DNA of 64,000 nt from Metellina segmentata (GCA_947359465.1 OX375881.1:123143967-123207966), one strand, 5' to 3'. Positions 45,070-56,727 are shown, counted from the stretch's first letter. Numbers and translations are program-made. Notes: a model not told the origin generated them from the sequence alone.

Positions 45070-45400
45070 ATTTCAAAAACAAGCTCCGCTATTCTACATG
45101 CCGCTGACTGGAATTTTCAAGAAAAAGTTATTTTGCTTCAACTTAAATTATTTACGAATGCCGTAAAAATTTTAATTTTTACCCTCCCCCTGAACAAATA
45201 GAATTGTACCAAATGTGGTGTGGATATTGGTCAAACGGTATAGAGAACAAACACCAACTCTGCTTTATATATTTAAAACACGTTCCATTATCCCAAGGGG
45301 CGCTGAATGGAATTTTCAAGAAAACATGCGCGTTTGTGCTTCTAACTAAATTAGTCACAAATGCCGTAAGAATTTAACTTACCATAATCTCATATTTATG
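45070..45400 (+). repeat. diverged direct repeat, about 195-bp period
   Basis: CTGACTGGAATTTTCAAGAAAA...AAATT..TTACGAATGCCGTAA at 45106-45170 recurs as GCTGAATGGAATTTTCAAGAAAA...AAATTAGTCACAAATGCCGTAA at 45302-45370, with a further shared block before each. Confidence 0.6.
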
Positions 45401-46326
45401 ATGAAATTCGAAAGCATTGCATACCAGGTGCAAGAATGCTACAAGTAAAACAAATTCATAGGAAAACTAAGTGTAAGACTATGCGCCAAAATTCGCCATT
45501 TTTACTGAAAATGAATGATGGGGCCATTCCATGGTCAATTGCGGGACATTTGGACTCGTAATTTTAAGATAAATAGTTATGCCGAGGTCACAAATTATAA
45601 CTTATGAAATTGTGTATATTTTTTATACCAACTGTTTATGTGACATATACTTTATGCATAATTCTATTAATTTTGATCAATGTTTTTTTGCATAAATTAA
45701 TTTGTTTATTAGTGTCACGTGCGGGACATGCAAAGTCAACTACTTGTAAACAGCTATATGAACCAAACGATATGTCTGCTCTTTTGATCGCGAAATCATT
45801 AAATTAAAATTATATTTAGAGAGCCAAAAGGCCAAAGTAAGAGTAGCATTAATATCATTTGTAAATATTAATATTTAAATTATATAAAAAATTAAAATGT
45901 CAATCGCGGGACTTTTTGCAAACATAAATGGAAGGTATACTTTTAAATGTTAAAAAATTCTAAACAAAATTCTACTGCATAATTTAACATTGTATTACTA
46001 TTTATTTAAGTGATATCAAATTTATGTGCATGTTATTACTCAGGTTATAATACATTTAATTTACATAATTATGTAATAAAATACAGATCATCCTGAACTC
46101 AAAATTTATTTATGAATTTAAAAAGTCATCATAACAACAATAGGTGCTAATATTTTTTTAACAACATATTTTAGCATGTATAAAAATTTGTCCGGTTGCT
46201 GTGGCCACTTGTAAATATGCCAGATTTCACCATAACGGAAACTTTAACACTATCTGGACAATCAACTCAAATGATTTCACCTGGATAATTAATTCCATCG
46301 TAGGTCATCACTACCTATTCAACCAC

Positions 46327-48060
46327 TTATAGGCACATATTTTTCTCTGCCGTTGGTAACTTTGTGACATCTTTTGGTTGACACTTTGCAGATTGAAAGA
46401 AATTATATTTTCCATTGTCATATTTAATGACAGTAAAAGTTGAAACACCAGGAATTGCCTTTACATTACTATAAATGGCTTTTGTGATAAAATATTTTGA
46501 ATATTTTTTTTCAGATATATGCATAATCGTAGTTGCTGTGATGACCTTTTGTGCAACATGGACAAAATCTGCGGCTCCTTGAACAATTGTCTCATTTTTG
46601 TTGTTGCTTATAACGACTTGACGTACAAGCCGCTTAACATTTCCTCCAATACCATCAATGATGCCTTTCCTGTGTGAAGTAGCAAAGTATTTTCATACAA
46701 AGGGCTTTTTATATTTTTCCTATAGAATCTGCAAACCTTTTACCATATGCTTATTCTAAAATTAAGATGATAGTCCATCGCTCCATATAATTTCCTCCTT
46801 TATAGATAAGATATCATTTTCATAAAGTTTATCATATAGCACTGTAAGCATAGAATATATTGTATCCTTGTCTTTATTTAGAACATTAGTGCATGAAATA
46901 TATGTATTGCAGTACCCATTGACAAATGTTGCAGCTGTAAAAAGAGTTTCACTAGATCTTAACCAAAGGGCACTTTGGATCTCATTTTGGTATTCGCATG
47001 AAAAAGACACAGCAAAGTCGACTTGGAAGACACGTACCCCATTCGCTTGCTTGCCACATTTTAATGCATCAGCTTGTATGTTTAACATTCACATGTTGTA
47101 CTACTTTTGACCAAGTTTTTTGAGAGATTATCATGCAATTCAGCAGCACATCCTTCTTTCATAACTAATTTTAGTCTTCCATCATGATCTCTTCCCCACT
47201 CTTTCCACATTACTGTTTCTTCAAGATCTGTACGTAATTTTAAAAGCTTCCCATCAGAACATGTACTACAATGGTTCTACCAACAAGTGGAATTGAGTGT
47301 AGTGTCACATAACTGAGTTTCCCAAAAGTTGCCTTCATAAATCAGTTTCAGTCCTTTAAGTTGTAGCATAAAAATTTTCTGTATTTTGCATCGGCACTGA
47401 TCTGGTGTATTCTTAAGAAGCAATACATTTGCTTGTTTTAAAGAACAGAACTTTGAAAATCCTAATGCAAAATTTGGATTTTCTGCCTGAAATATGGCAA
47501 ATGCCTCTATTAAGTACATTGCCATGTAATATTTAGTAAGTACGGTTTTTCCCCCATTTTTCCAAGCAGTGACTTTATTTCTAAATCCAGGTCAGGTACA
47601 TACAATGTCAGGATGGAATTAAAATTCTGACAAGGTTTAGATGTTGAGTGCAGAGGTCATGGAATCTGTAATATTATTAGTCACTCTTTTCACTAAACCT
47701 TGTACAACTGCACAGCGTTTACGTGGTGAATCTGGGAGTGCTCTTAAAGTTTTGTGTGCAGCTTTACTAAAGGACTGTTTAAAGCGATACGAGGATGGTA
47801 AAGGGGAATTTATGGTACTGCTGGGCGGTTGCATAGTTACTGCAGGTGAACATCGTTTTTTTTGTTCGTTGCAATCTTCGTACAACCTGTATTTTTCCTT
47901 TTCAGCATCTGACATGCTAGTCTTTTTCTTCTTTTTAAGATCATTTATCCTTTCATTTTCTTCATGCTGAATATTTGGATTTTCCAACAAATTCTTCTCC
48001 TTTATTCTTTTCATTCTTGCTGCACTTGGGTATTTTTTGTTTTCTTTTCCTGAAGGATTA
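46327..48060 (-). pseudogene. transposase-like protein, unknown family, decayed
   Basis: Co-linear minus fragments start with a strongly basic segment (ARMKRIKEK, NDLKKKKKTSMSDAEKEKYRLYED; 48034-47880), then a Ser/Pro region and KAAHKTLRALPDSPRKRCAVV. Next come cysteine-bearing LLLKNTPDQCRCKIQKIF and LCDTTLNSTCW (47525-47277). VFQVDFAVSFSCEYQNEI (Asp codon 47017-47019), EEIIWSDGLSS (Asp at 46777-46779) and KGIIDGIGGNVKRLVRQ (Asp at 46654-46656) follow and could be an RNase H-like triad. Stops occur near 47637, 47277, 46762 and 46730. I have a general impression of relatives in arthropods and cnidarians but cannot name the family. Confidence 0.6.
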
Positions 48061-48527
48061 AAAAAGGCACTACAATTAATGAATATTTCAAAATAGTTGC
48101 AAGTATTGTACTAATGCAAACTTAATAAGTTTGGAAGGTAGAGTGCAATTGATAAAGCAAGTAACTCTCTTGTCATGTTATGGGTTTATATTAAATTAAT
48201 ATAAAACCATAATAATAACAAATAAATATATTGTGTTTGATTTAAGGGACTTAATTTAAATATAATAACAAGGCAATAATTGTTTTAACAAAGAAAAAAC
48301 ACTGAAATCTGTAATGCATTGAAATTACTCGTTACTTTATAACAAAGGTAACCAAATTATGTGCGCCCAGTCGTCATCCCAGTGACTTAAACCTTCAAGT
48401 TAGCAACCGAATTTTGTTTTCATACAAATTTATAGAAATCCTTTTTCTACTCTAAAAATATGAGCTTGTGCTTGAAAATATTGTCTACCCTCATTTACAC
48501 CAATTAAAAAAAGAAGTAGTGTTGGTG

Positions 48528-48555
48528 TCCCACACGTGACATGTCACGTGTGGGA
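48528..48555. repeat. perfect 28-bp palindrome
   Basis: Each half-site is TCCCACACGTGACA, followed by its exact inverse with no spacer. It contains two CACGTG hexamers and two inverted copies of the element's subterminal motif, TCACGTGTGGGA. Confidence 0.95.
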
Positions 48556-49078
48556 TAATGTGTTTTTATCAGTTCATTCTGAAAGTAACATATGTACACT
48601 TACAATAGAACACAAAATAAAAGAAGCCTTATTATCTCCTTTACAAATAGTATTTAAATGTCAAAGAAATTATAATTTTTTTCACAAATTTAAAAATATC
48701 ATCTTTTGTATCACGTGTGGGACATTATAAACAAAGGTATTTTATTGGGTTTGTATGGGTCTTATATAAATGTAAAGGAATTTATAAATGCATAAATTCA
48801 TACTATAAATTATGACTTACATTTGTTGTAAAATTTGCTAACTTCTATTGTTTTCTGTCTTCTAAAATGATCACTAGAAGTTTAATTTAAAATTCAAAAC
48901 CTGTGATTATGGATGGCAGTCATTTTGAAAGTGCTATGTTGCCACTTCAGTAAAAAGAAGTTTTGATTTTTTCAAAGAAAATACGATTTAATCTATTAGC
49001 TATCAATAAATAATAAAAAAATAGTTGAAACTAATTTTGAAATTTTGTGCTCTGGTTGTCCTTTTTGTGGAATGGCCC

Positions 49079-49888
49079 GATAGTGGATCTCGTAATCCCT
49101 CCAAAAATAAATTAACTTATGTAGTAGTAGTCATGTACTAGTCACCTTAGAAAAAAAAATTCAGCAGAAGTGGAACGAATACGAAATGGATTATATGGAT
49201 GGATACATGTATGTATATTTGCGTCCGAAGTAAATTGTAAAAACAACGGAGAAGTCAAAATTATATTAAAATTTTTTTCCGTTAACTTAAATGATACTAG
49301 CATTTTGTTATGAAAAGAAAATTGATAAGTCTGATTACTAAGGCAACTTTTTGCAACAAATTCAACTTTTTTTCACACGTTCTACGCTGCATGTAAGATA
49401 TTAAAACAAAAATTCCACCTACATGGGATTATAGACCCGCCCCGGAACCACTCACCGTTAGGTGTACAGTGTTATATGTTCCGGAGGGGGAAGGGGGGTG
49501 ACTTCCACCACAGCACAAAGGAGGCCCCGAGGGACCCCACGCCAGCCGGTCGATCATTTATTATTTTGAAGAAAATTAAATGAGGGGTGGGTTACATTTC
49601 CTCTTCTTTTGATAATATTCAGAGCACGGGTATAACCGGCATTGAAGATAAATCAATCCGGTAGACCGGTGAAAACATAGCTTTAAAACCGGTGGCACAC
49701 CGGAAACAGAATAAGGTATATACCGGTGGCACAACGGGAACACAAGATACTTGAATGCAAACCATAAAACACACAGCAGAAACACAAACAAGAGAGAGAC
49801 ACATAAACACGAAAAGAAAGAACAGGTTTAAAAAGTTTACAAGTAAAAGTAGTTGAAAATGAAATATGTTTGGTGATAAATGGGTATA
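49079..49888. other. unassigned, with GC-rich patch and ACCGGTGGCACA repeats
   Basis: A GC-rich patch lies at 49430-49560. Short repeated strings ACCGGTGGCACACCGG (49688-49703) and ACCGGTGGCACAACGG (49722-49737), with CCGGTAGACCGGTG before them, suggest a small degenerate tandem array. No gene is supported. Confidence 0.4.
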
Positions 49889-51142
49889 CAGATACAAATA
49901 CAAATATTGACGACAAGCTACAGGCTCAAGCCCAACAAGCCTGGTCCTTTGTTTATGAATTCTCCAATTCCCACTGACTATCCAATTGTGTCTTAAATTC
50001 GTACACTCCCTTTGAATTAACTATATTTTCTGGCAACGCGTTCCAACTGTCTATTACCCTATTAAAGTAGTAGTTTTTCCTTAAATCCCGATTAAAATGT
50101 GTCTTATTCAATTTATACCCATGACCCCTTGTTCTGTTATCCCTATTGAAATTTAAGCCCTCTGTGTCCCCTTGTTTTACAAACTTGAAAAGCTGTATCA
50201 AATCCCCCCTCCTTCTTCTTCTTTCCAGTGTATACATGTTTAGCTTACTTAAACGTTCATTATAGTCGAAATTTGCTAGCCCCTTTATTATTTTTGTAGC
50301 TCTGTGCTGAACCCTTTCAATTGATTCTACGTCCTTTCTCATATATGGAGCCCAGAATTGTACAGCATATTCTAGATGTAGTCTTACTAAACCCCTATAT
50401 AACGGCAAGATTATATTCTTATCCCTTGAAGTTACAGTCTTTTTAATATACCCCAGTAACCTATTAGCCTTTTTACCCGCAGCTGAACATTGATGACCCA
50501 TTTTAAAATCCCTGTGAATTATCACCCCAAGATCCTTGACTGTTTCTCCCTCCTTTACCTTTACTCCCTGCAGCCTGTACTCGGCTCCACTGTTCCTGTA
50601 ACCCATATGTAGAACTTGACATTTCCCTACATTAAATGACATACCCCATTTTACAGCCCATTCGGATATCTTATCAAAATCCCCTCGTAAATTTTCTATC
50701 TGTAACTTTGTATCCACTGTCCCCCATATTTTTAAGTCATCTGCAAATATACTGATTCTATTCTTGATCCCCTGACCTATATCATCTATGAAAATTATAA
50801 ATAAAATTGGTCCCAAAACTGATCCCTGAGGCACCCCACTTCTAACTTCTGTCCACTGTGAATAATTTCCTTTTACCTGCACTCTCTGATTTCTATCCGA
50901 TAACCAATTCTTTATCCATATTAATGTTTTCCCTGAATCCCCAGCCTTTCCAATTTAAACAGTAATGCCTCATGAGGTACTTTATCAAAAGCCTTTTGAA
51001 AATCTATGTACATGATATCCACACTGCTCTTATTATCCAGCTCCTCAGTAATTTTTTCGTAGAACTTCAAAAGGTTTTTAGAGCAGAATCTGCCATTCCT
51101 AAACCCATACTGATTCTCTGATAACAGTCCCCCCTCCTCCAA
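49889..51142 (-). mobile_element. CR1 copy, 5'-truncated
   Basis: The minus-strand sequence is nearly identical to 35770-37025, ending in the same ATTTGT repeats (plus strand ACAAATACAAATA at 49891). It begins within RT. It shows the CR1 family is represented at least twice in 18 kb, in opposite orientation. Confidence 0.92.
49953..51142 (-). pseudogene. CR1 ORF2 C-terminal part (RT), one break
   Basis: The first piece (51142-50921) has ENQYGFRNGRFCSKNLLKFYE and FQKAFDKVPHEAL. A small shift near 50915 leads to a long open frame (50882-49953) starting with SGVPQGSVLGPILFIIFID, then IFADDLKIWGTVD (catalytic FADD), CQVLHMGYRNSGAEYRLQG and a complete C-terminus ending QLDSQWELENS. The 309-codon open frame is better preserved than in the longer copy at 34190-36959, so it is younger or less decayed. 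Confidence 0.92.
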
Positions 51143-51374
51143 GTATGTGCTAGGAGAAATGAAATGTTTATTTACAGATGAGTTGTGAAATAAATAATTA
51201 TGTAGTGATGAGATGTGTGTGATGATATTTAAAAAACAATGTGTATAAATGCATTGATTTAGAATAAAATCTAGTAAAAAGTGAAATGTGATACTTTTAA
51301 AATGTTTTGTTTAAAAAGTGAAAAACGACTTAAAAGGTAAAAATATTAAAATTAATCATAGAAGACAGGGGAGC
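51143..51374. other. AT-rich 3' flank of the next retroelement
   Basis: Non-coding. It is probably the 3' untranslated part of the element at 51375-53500, cut by the truncated 5' end of the CR1 copy. Confidence 0.35.
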
Positions 51375-51389
51375 CACCAGGTCCGTACC

Positions 51390-53495
51390 CTAGGGGAGAG
51401 AAGGAGAAGCCACCATCACACAGGACTTGATTTTTGAAAGAGAGATCTTATTATTCATTATGTTTGTTAACCATATGGGTTTGTTTTCTTTGGTTGGTCT
51501 TTTAATATGATCTGCCTGTGTGAATGGACAGTCGAAGTGGTAGTGGTTAGCGTCCCCCACCTCCCCGAAGTTGCATTTATCGGTATTTTTTATTTTAAAT
51601 CTGTGCCAAATAAGCCAACGGTCGACGATGAGGGTTTCTGTTTTAACTTCAATTATGTATTCTTTCAATCTTAGTCCCTTTATTGAGTTTTTATAGTGTT
51701 CCTGCAAGCCTTTGAACATAGAATTTTTAATTTTTCTTTTAAGAAGGCTAACAGGAAAAAGAACGTCCAAAGCCTCATCATCGAACGAGGCTAGCTTGGC
51801 CTATTCGTCTGCCAGTTCGTTTCCGGCAATCCTCGCATGTGCCCGAACCCAACTCAGGCCAAAGTTATTAGTTAGATTAAATATTTTCTGTTTTATTGTA
51901 TAAAGGTAATTTGATTTATTATCTGTTGATTTTAAGGCCTGGAGTGTGCTGTGACTGTCAGTATAAATATTTTTGCTTTTATTGCTATTTTCAGACCACT
52001 CTATTGCTTTATATATTGCCGACAACTCGGCTTGAAACACCGAGTTGCCGGGATGAAGTTTAAATTTCAGAATTTCTATTGGTTTGTTATTTTTTATGAT
52101 GCACACCGCGGCCCCGACATTGCCATCAATGCCCGAGCCGTCGGTGTACACCTCGTAATCTGGTTTTTTAATTGTTTCCCGGATGTCTAGCCCAAGGCTA
52201 GACATCGGGATGCCAGCTATCGGGATGATGAAATCGTAATGAATGGACGACAATCTCAGCTCTGGGTCCGGTTGCCGTCTCCTGATAACATTATATTTTT
52301 TGAATAACGACAGCAGGGTCACATTGAGCGGAGGGATCCCACTCAATATGTTGAGGGAGTCGGTTGGGGAGGTCTTATATGCTCCCAGTATTTTTACTAA
52401 AAAAGGTCTTCGGATTGTGGCTAATCGTGCCTTTTGGGCCTTGGTTAAGTTGCCTCCCAATATGCCAGCTCCGTAGGTCAGGATCTTCTCTGTTACAGTC
52501 AAATACCATGTTTTCTGGAGCTGTCTACCGACACCCCAACCCCCGCCTCTTATTTTACTCAGAGATCCGCCCATCTCCATGCAGCGATCTCTGAGCATCT
52601 GGATGTGTTCGCATCATGTGAGCCGGCTGTCGATATAGAGGCCTAAATATTTTAAATTGTGATCTTTTATAATACTTTTATCATTTATTGAAAAGGTTAG
52701 TTCGTCTTTTAGATTTACTTTTTTTGAAACTATTATGGATCTGCACTTGTCGCTCGACAGACTTAGCTTGAATTCATTGAGTTTTTCGTAGATGAGTTTG
52801 AGGGAATTATTGGTGTTATTCTCCAGGTCCTCACGCGTCTTCCCTGACGTTATCAGGGCCAGGTCGTCTGCGAAGGCCTGGAGATATATCAGATTTGAAT
52901 TTAGATTTAGTACAGGATTGAAGTAAATATTCCACAGGGTCGGTGCAAGCACCGAACCCTGTGGACAGCCTTTAATTAATTTACGTTTAATTTGATCTTT
53001 ATTGAAATCATAAACTATTTCTCTGTTATTTAAGTAGCTGCAAATAAACTTTATAAAATAAGAGGGAAATTTCTGGGATATTAGCCTATCGACCAACAAG
53101 CGACATTCCATGTTATCGAAGGCGGCAGTGATGTCCAACGTGACTAATGCGGATTGGCTAGATCTTTTGAGAGATTTCAATTTAGTTGTAACATTGAACA
53201 AGGCGTCTTCGCAGGATCGTCGCTTTCTAAAACCGTATTGAAATTTATGAATGGCGTTATTGTTTGAGATCCAGAGGTTACGTTTGAGGCAGAATGCCCT
53301 CTCTAGGATCTTTCCCAGAGTGGGCAATAAACATATTGGTCTATATGCACCACAGGTGGAGGGGTTACGACCTGGACCTACATGGGGTTGTAAGTGAGTT
53401 ATAATAAATACAACTTTCTGCTTAAATGCAACTTTTTCTATAAATGCAAACTTTTGCATCATTGCAACCTTTTGCATAAATGCAACCATTTGCAA
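51390..53495 (-). pseudogene. RT-RNase H polyprotein, single frame with two nonsense codons
   Basis: One reading frame runs from 53495 to 51390, broken only by TGA at 52614-52616 and TAG at 51801-51803. RT is seen as YRPICLLPTLGKILERAF, FQYGFRKRRSCEDAL, TLDITAAFDNM, KGCPQGSVLAPTLWNIYF and LQAFADDLALITSGK. RNase H is seen as YEVYTDGSGIDGNVGAAV, VFQAELSAIYKAIEW, IYTDSHSTLQAL and ARIAGNELADE. The C-terminus has CNFGEVGDANHYHFDCP. All catalytic residues are present. The first about 30 residues (repeated VAFMQKVA-type units) come from the tandem repeat, not from RT. Confidence 0.9.
53400..53495 (-). repeat. 18-bp tandem repeat at the RT 5' edge
   Basis: Minus-strand units of the type GTTGCATTTATGCAAAAG repeat about five times with changes, giving the peptide pattern AFMQKV, AMMQKF, AFIEKV, AFKQKV. 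The repeat meets RT sequence directly. Confidence 0.75.
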
Positions 53496-53559
53496 CTTTT
53501 TAAAAGTTAGCTTAAAATTAACAAAATGAAATTAATATTTCATTTTTTGCCATCATAAT

Positions 53560-54330
53560 CAGCCCTTCTATCATGTGTATCTGATCTTGTGAAAGCCGAA
53601 GTATTGCGGATCAAACAAGTTCATGGAAAGAAGGTGTTCGTCCTAACAGACGAAAGTGAAACAAATGGCAAGAAGTACTTTAACCCATTGGTTGGCACTC
53701 TTGATAATCCAGAGGAAACTTGCGTAATCGACTCCAGTGTTTGCGATGTGAGTGTCGATCATCAATATGTAGTTCGCCTTGTAGATGGCATTTTAAAATC
53801 TCTGAACGTTGAGCGAAAGGATTTTTCGCGGAAATACACTCAAGGTGCTTTATTCGCGATTGCTAGAAGTAATTTGCGTGGCACATTGTTTCACAACTGC
53901 AGGAAAGTCCGTGGATTTTGCACAAATCTAGACAATTTCATCGCTTGTATCAAGGCAGCCACAGTACAAAACACGTTCCGAAAAGCCGCTTTTCAGCCCA
54001 TCGGCCAATAGCCTGAGTCAGTACTCACACACTGGGCTACGTGGCTTCGGACAGCATTGTATTACGCCGACCACCTTCCCACTGTAAAGGACATTGCGAG
54101 CAGTTTCAGTATCTTAAAAAACGATTGGAAAAAATAATGCGACCTGACGGTTATTGCTACACTTTCCCGAGATGATTTCCCCCCCGAGTCGGTATTTGCT
54201 ACTGAAACAATGTCAGGCAACATCAGTTTGTGTTGAGCGCAGATTTTCAATGTGAAAAAAGTACCACCCAAGATCGGCCATTTAATGACATCAACGTTCT
54301 TCTGTATTTAATGTTGTATTAGAATACTGT
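53560..54330 (+). pseudogene. hAT-like transposase fragment (CGGBP1-like group)
   Basis: The plus frame 53589-54011 reads KAEVLRIKQVHGKKVFVLTDESE, where TDESE is at the place of the first catalytic Asp. NPLVGTLDNPEETCVIDS, NVERKDFS, VRGFCTNLDNFIACIKAATV and NTFRKAAFQPIG follow. After a stop, LTHWATWLRTALYYADHLP and KDIASSF continue, then a degraded C-terminus. The pattern resembles hAT transposases related to CGGBP1-like/DUF659 proteins. The N-terminal zinc finger is missing and part of the middle appears deleted near 53850. Moderate certainty. Confidence 0.6.
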
Positions 54331-55637
54331 GCCCTTCTATTCACTTTTCAATCAACATATAATTAATTCAACCAGACTAACGCCGGATAATTCTGCTAGT
54401 TTTTGAATAAGTGTATCAAATATTTATTTGCGAACTGTTTTTGATGTGTTCGAATAATATATAACTATTTGTAACAGAACGAGTGAATGATTGGGTGTAT
54501 GACTAAATATAGAGAAAATCGCGAGCGATATTTATATCGAAACTCATAGAAACACGCATGCGATAGTATATTTTTATTATTACTAAGTACTTTATCTGTA
54601 TCTGGCATTCTAATAATATGTTTAATTTTATTTACAATTTAATTAATGTGTAGTTTTATATGTCGATAGAGAGTTATTACATTTTTGAGTTTTGTAATGT
54701 GAGATTTGTTGCAGTCGCACGTTGTTTTTAGACAATCAACTTTATTCAGATTAATATTTTAAATGCAATGTTCTTCATAGAACAGTCTAGACAGATTGGT
54801 ATTATTTAATTAACGTCACACTAGAGCCACACAACGGGCTATTGTATTGTAGACGGAATGTTCTAGATGGATCACACAGAAATCTGTACAAAACTAGTAA
54901 CTCAAATGAAAAACATATACCAACGAGTTGCGTAGCAGCAATAAAATGTTTTCTGTATTCGAGATGTAAGGTATTTATAATTCCATTAAAGTTACAGTTG
55001 AATAATGAATTAAATACGTGTATCCAAATTAGAGTATCTTGCGCGTGTACAAATGAGAAAATAAATAATATTTCAATTTACTGTTGAGTATTTACGAGTT
55101 GTTGCAAGTAATTATTTCTTTTGAAAATAAGAATTTTTTTTTTCAATGAACTAAGTGCTCGATGTCGAAATTCAACAACAATAATAATTGTTTTATTATC
55201 CACACACTTGATAGCGTTGTTCTGACAAAACATTCTGTGTGCAACTTTGTTCTTTTTCGAAACAACCTTGCATCATTGGCAGAGAAATACTTTTAGACCA
55301 GTTCATTCGTTTTCCTCAAGAAACCGTTCTCGAAATGAAATCTAAGCATTCTAGATCCATCGCCTTCAATTTCCTTGCGTTCGTGTCAAATGCGAGATTG
55401 TCGCTACCTTATTTGATAACGGGGATAAATAAAGCTCAAGTCACTTCAGTTTGAAAGGTGTAAATTGAAAATCGTCCAAGTACATTATTATCATGTCTTT
55501 GAATCGCAGCGGAATTCTAAAATAACACTTATATTAAAGTGGCGTTGCACATCAAAGGACAGAATGTGTGATGGATCCTGTTCGTGCACAAACGTGCTTT
55601 TAACGTGTTTCATTGAGTGTAACAAATTGTGAAAATA
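54331..55637. other. unassigned, with a SINE tail fragment at 54808-54842
   Basis: AACGTCACACTAGAGCCACA and CAACGGGCTATTG at 54813-54846 are the tail of the SINE family, truncated. Nothing else is recognised in this AT-rich stretch. Confidence 0.45.
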
Positions 55638-56500
55638 CACTCATTGCCATAAAAATTTGCGCACCAATAACTAATGGTGGGATCGTGACGAAACTTGGCA
55701 TGAAGGTACATGTCGGCCAGATATGCAAATGATTAGAAATGCAGCGTGATTGCGCATAGCGTAATGCCATTAGAGGACGTTCTGTTCTGGAACGCAGTAT
55801 AATTCAGCCCCAAGCGAGCAATTTAGCACCACCGTAACAGTGTCCTTCAATGATGTTGTCTCGGTGGTAGCGGGTACCTGGCGTTCTCCATATGAACTTA
55901 CGCCGTGAATCAGACTGCAAGCTAAACCTGTCGGAAAACATCATACAAGCCCACTGTGACGATGTCCACATTGCATGTTCTCTACTCTAGGCTAACAGCT
56001 GGCGAAATTGAGTTGCCGTGAGCGGAACACTTCTGACAGGCCTGCGAGCATATAGGCCAACATGCCCCAAACGTCTGTAAATGGTTTGCTTTGAAACTGT
56101 TGTACCCGTGGCTGAAGATAGCTGTCGAGAAAGGTCAGATGCTGAGAACAGTCTGCTTCTTTTTGCAGTTACTGCCAAATACCGGTCGTCTATCGGAGTT
56201 GTAACTCGGTAAGACCTGTACTGTAACGTTTACTGACATTTCCATCATTTTCGAATCTTTGCCAAACCCTAGATATGGCACTTTGGGCGATTCCAAGTTC
56301 CACTGAAAATTCCGTTTGACTAAGCCCACATTCCAGACGGCGGATAATTCTACCACGTAAAAAAATCATCGACATGCGTCATCTGTGTCATAACTATTCG
56401 GTTGTGGCACTGAGCGGCTTACAAAACGCTTGTGAACAATTTTACTTCTTTGCTACCATTCCTTATATACACCTATTTTACACTCTCGTCATTGTACGTA
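55638..56500 (-). mobile_element. Tc1-like element, internally deleted
   Basis: The left end at 55638 (CACTCATTGCCATAAAAATT followed by TGCGCACC) is preceded by TA and resembles the end of the Tc1 element at 8491 in layout (CACTC...GCGCACC). The transposase is cut short before the second Asp. A matching right terminus could not be identified, so the right boundary is approximate. Confidence 0.65.
55830..56375 (-). pseudogene. Tc1-like transposase, N-terminal half only
   Basis: The frame 56375-56190 gives GRIIRRLECGLSQTEFSVEL and SRVWQRFENDGNVSKRYSTG, a helix-turn-helix domain. After a frameshift near 56190, the frame 56178-55987 gives AVTAKRSRLFSASDLSRQL and QTIYRRLGHVGLYARRPVR. After a stop, the region continues to about 55830 with FSD-type sequence (first Asp region) and RYHRDNIIEGH. 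The second Asp and Glu region is missing. This is a third distinct Tc1 family in the window. Confidence 0.8.
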
Positions 56501-56633
56501 CTATTGGCGTCATATGATGGTTTCCTGTAATTTGAATATTATTCTTAAAGATGTGTGCGATGATTCTACAGGTGAAAAATTTACTTTAGAGTTCGATTTC
56601 CGTGTGATTCTGAATTATCCTTAATTTATGGAC

Positions 56634-56634
<1 letters not shown>

Positions 56635-56727
<93 letters not shown>
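56635..56727. repeat. (TA)n microsatellite, about 93 bp
   Basis: Nearly pure AT dinucleotide tract with one GTA interruption near 56648. Confidence 0.97.

Larger units (their letters stand above)
45521..49078 (-). mobile_element. DNA transposon-like element of unassigned superfamily
   Basis: GGGCCATTCCA at 45521-45531 is inverted exactly at 49068-49078, framing 3558 bp around a decayed minus-strand gene. Subterminal copies of (C)ACGTG.GGGACAT lie at 45718-45733 and 48711-48726, with related CAATTGCGGGACAT at 45536 and CAATCGCGGGAC at 45901. The terminus, motif clustering at both ends and central transposase-like gene argue for one element. A target duplication is not evident. Confidence 0.6.
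51375..53500 (-). mobile_element. non-LTR retrotransposon with RNase H, 5'-truncated
   Basis: It contains RT and RNase H plus a C-terminal cysteine motif in one frame. Upstream domains (ORF1, APE) are missing. The 5' edge coincides with an 18-bp minisatellite (53400-53495). It is a different family from 37757-40235, although of the same general group. Confidence 0.82.

Noticed and set aside
49576..49916. Hydrophobic minus-strand frames as a membrane protein
   Set aside because: Three overlapping frames are all Phe/Cys/Leu-rich because of T-rich composition; no consistent single frame or start.
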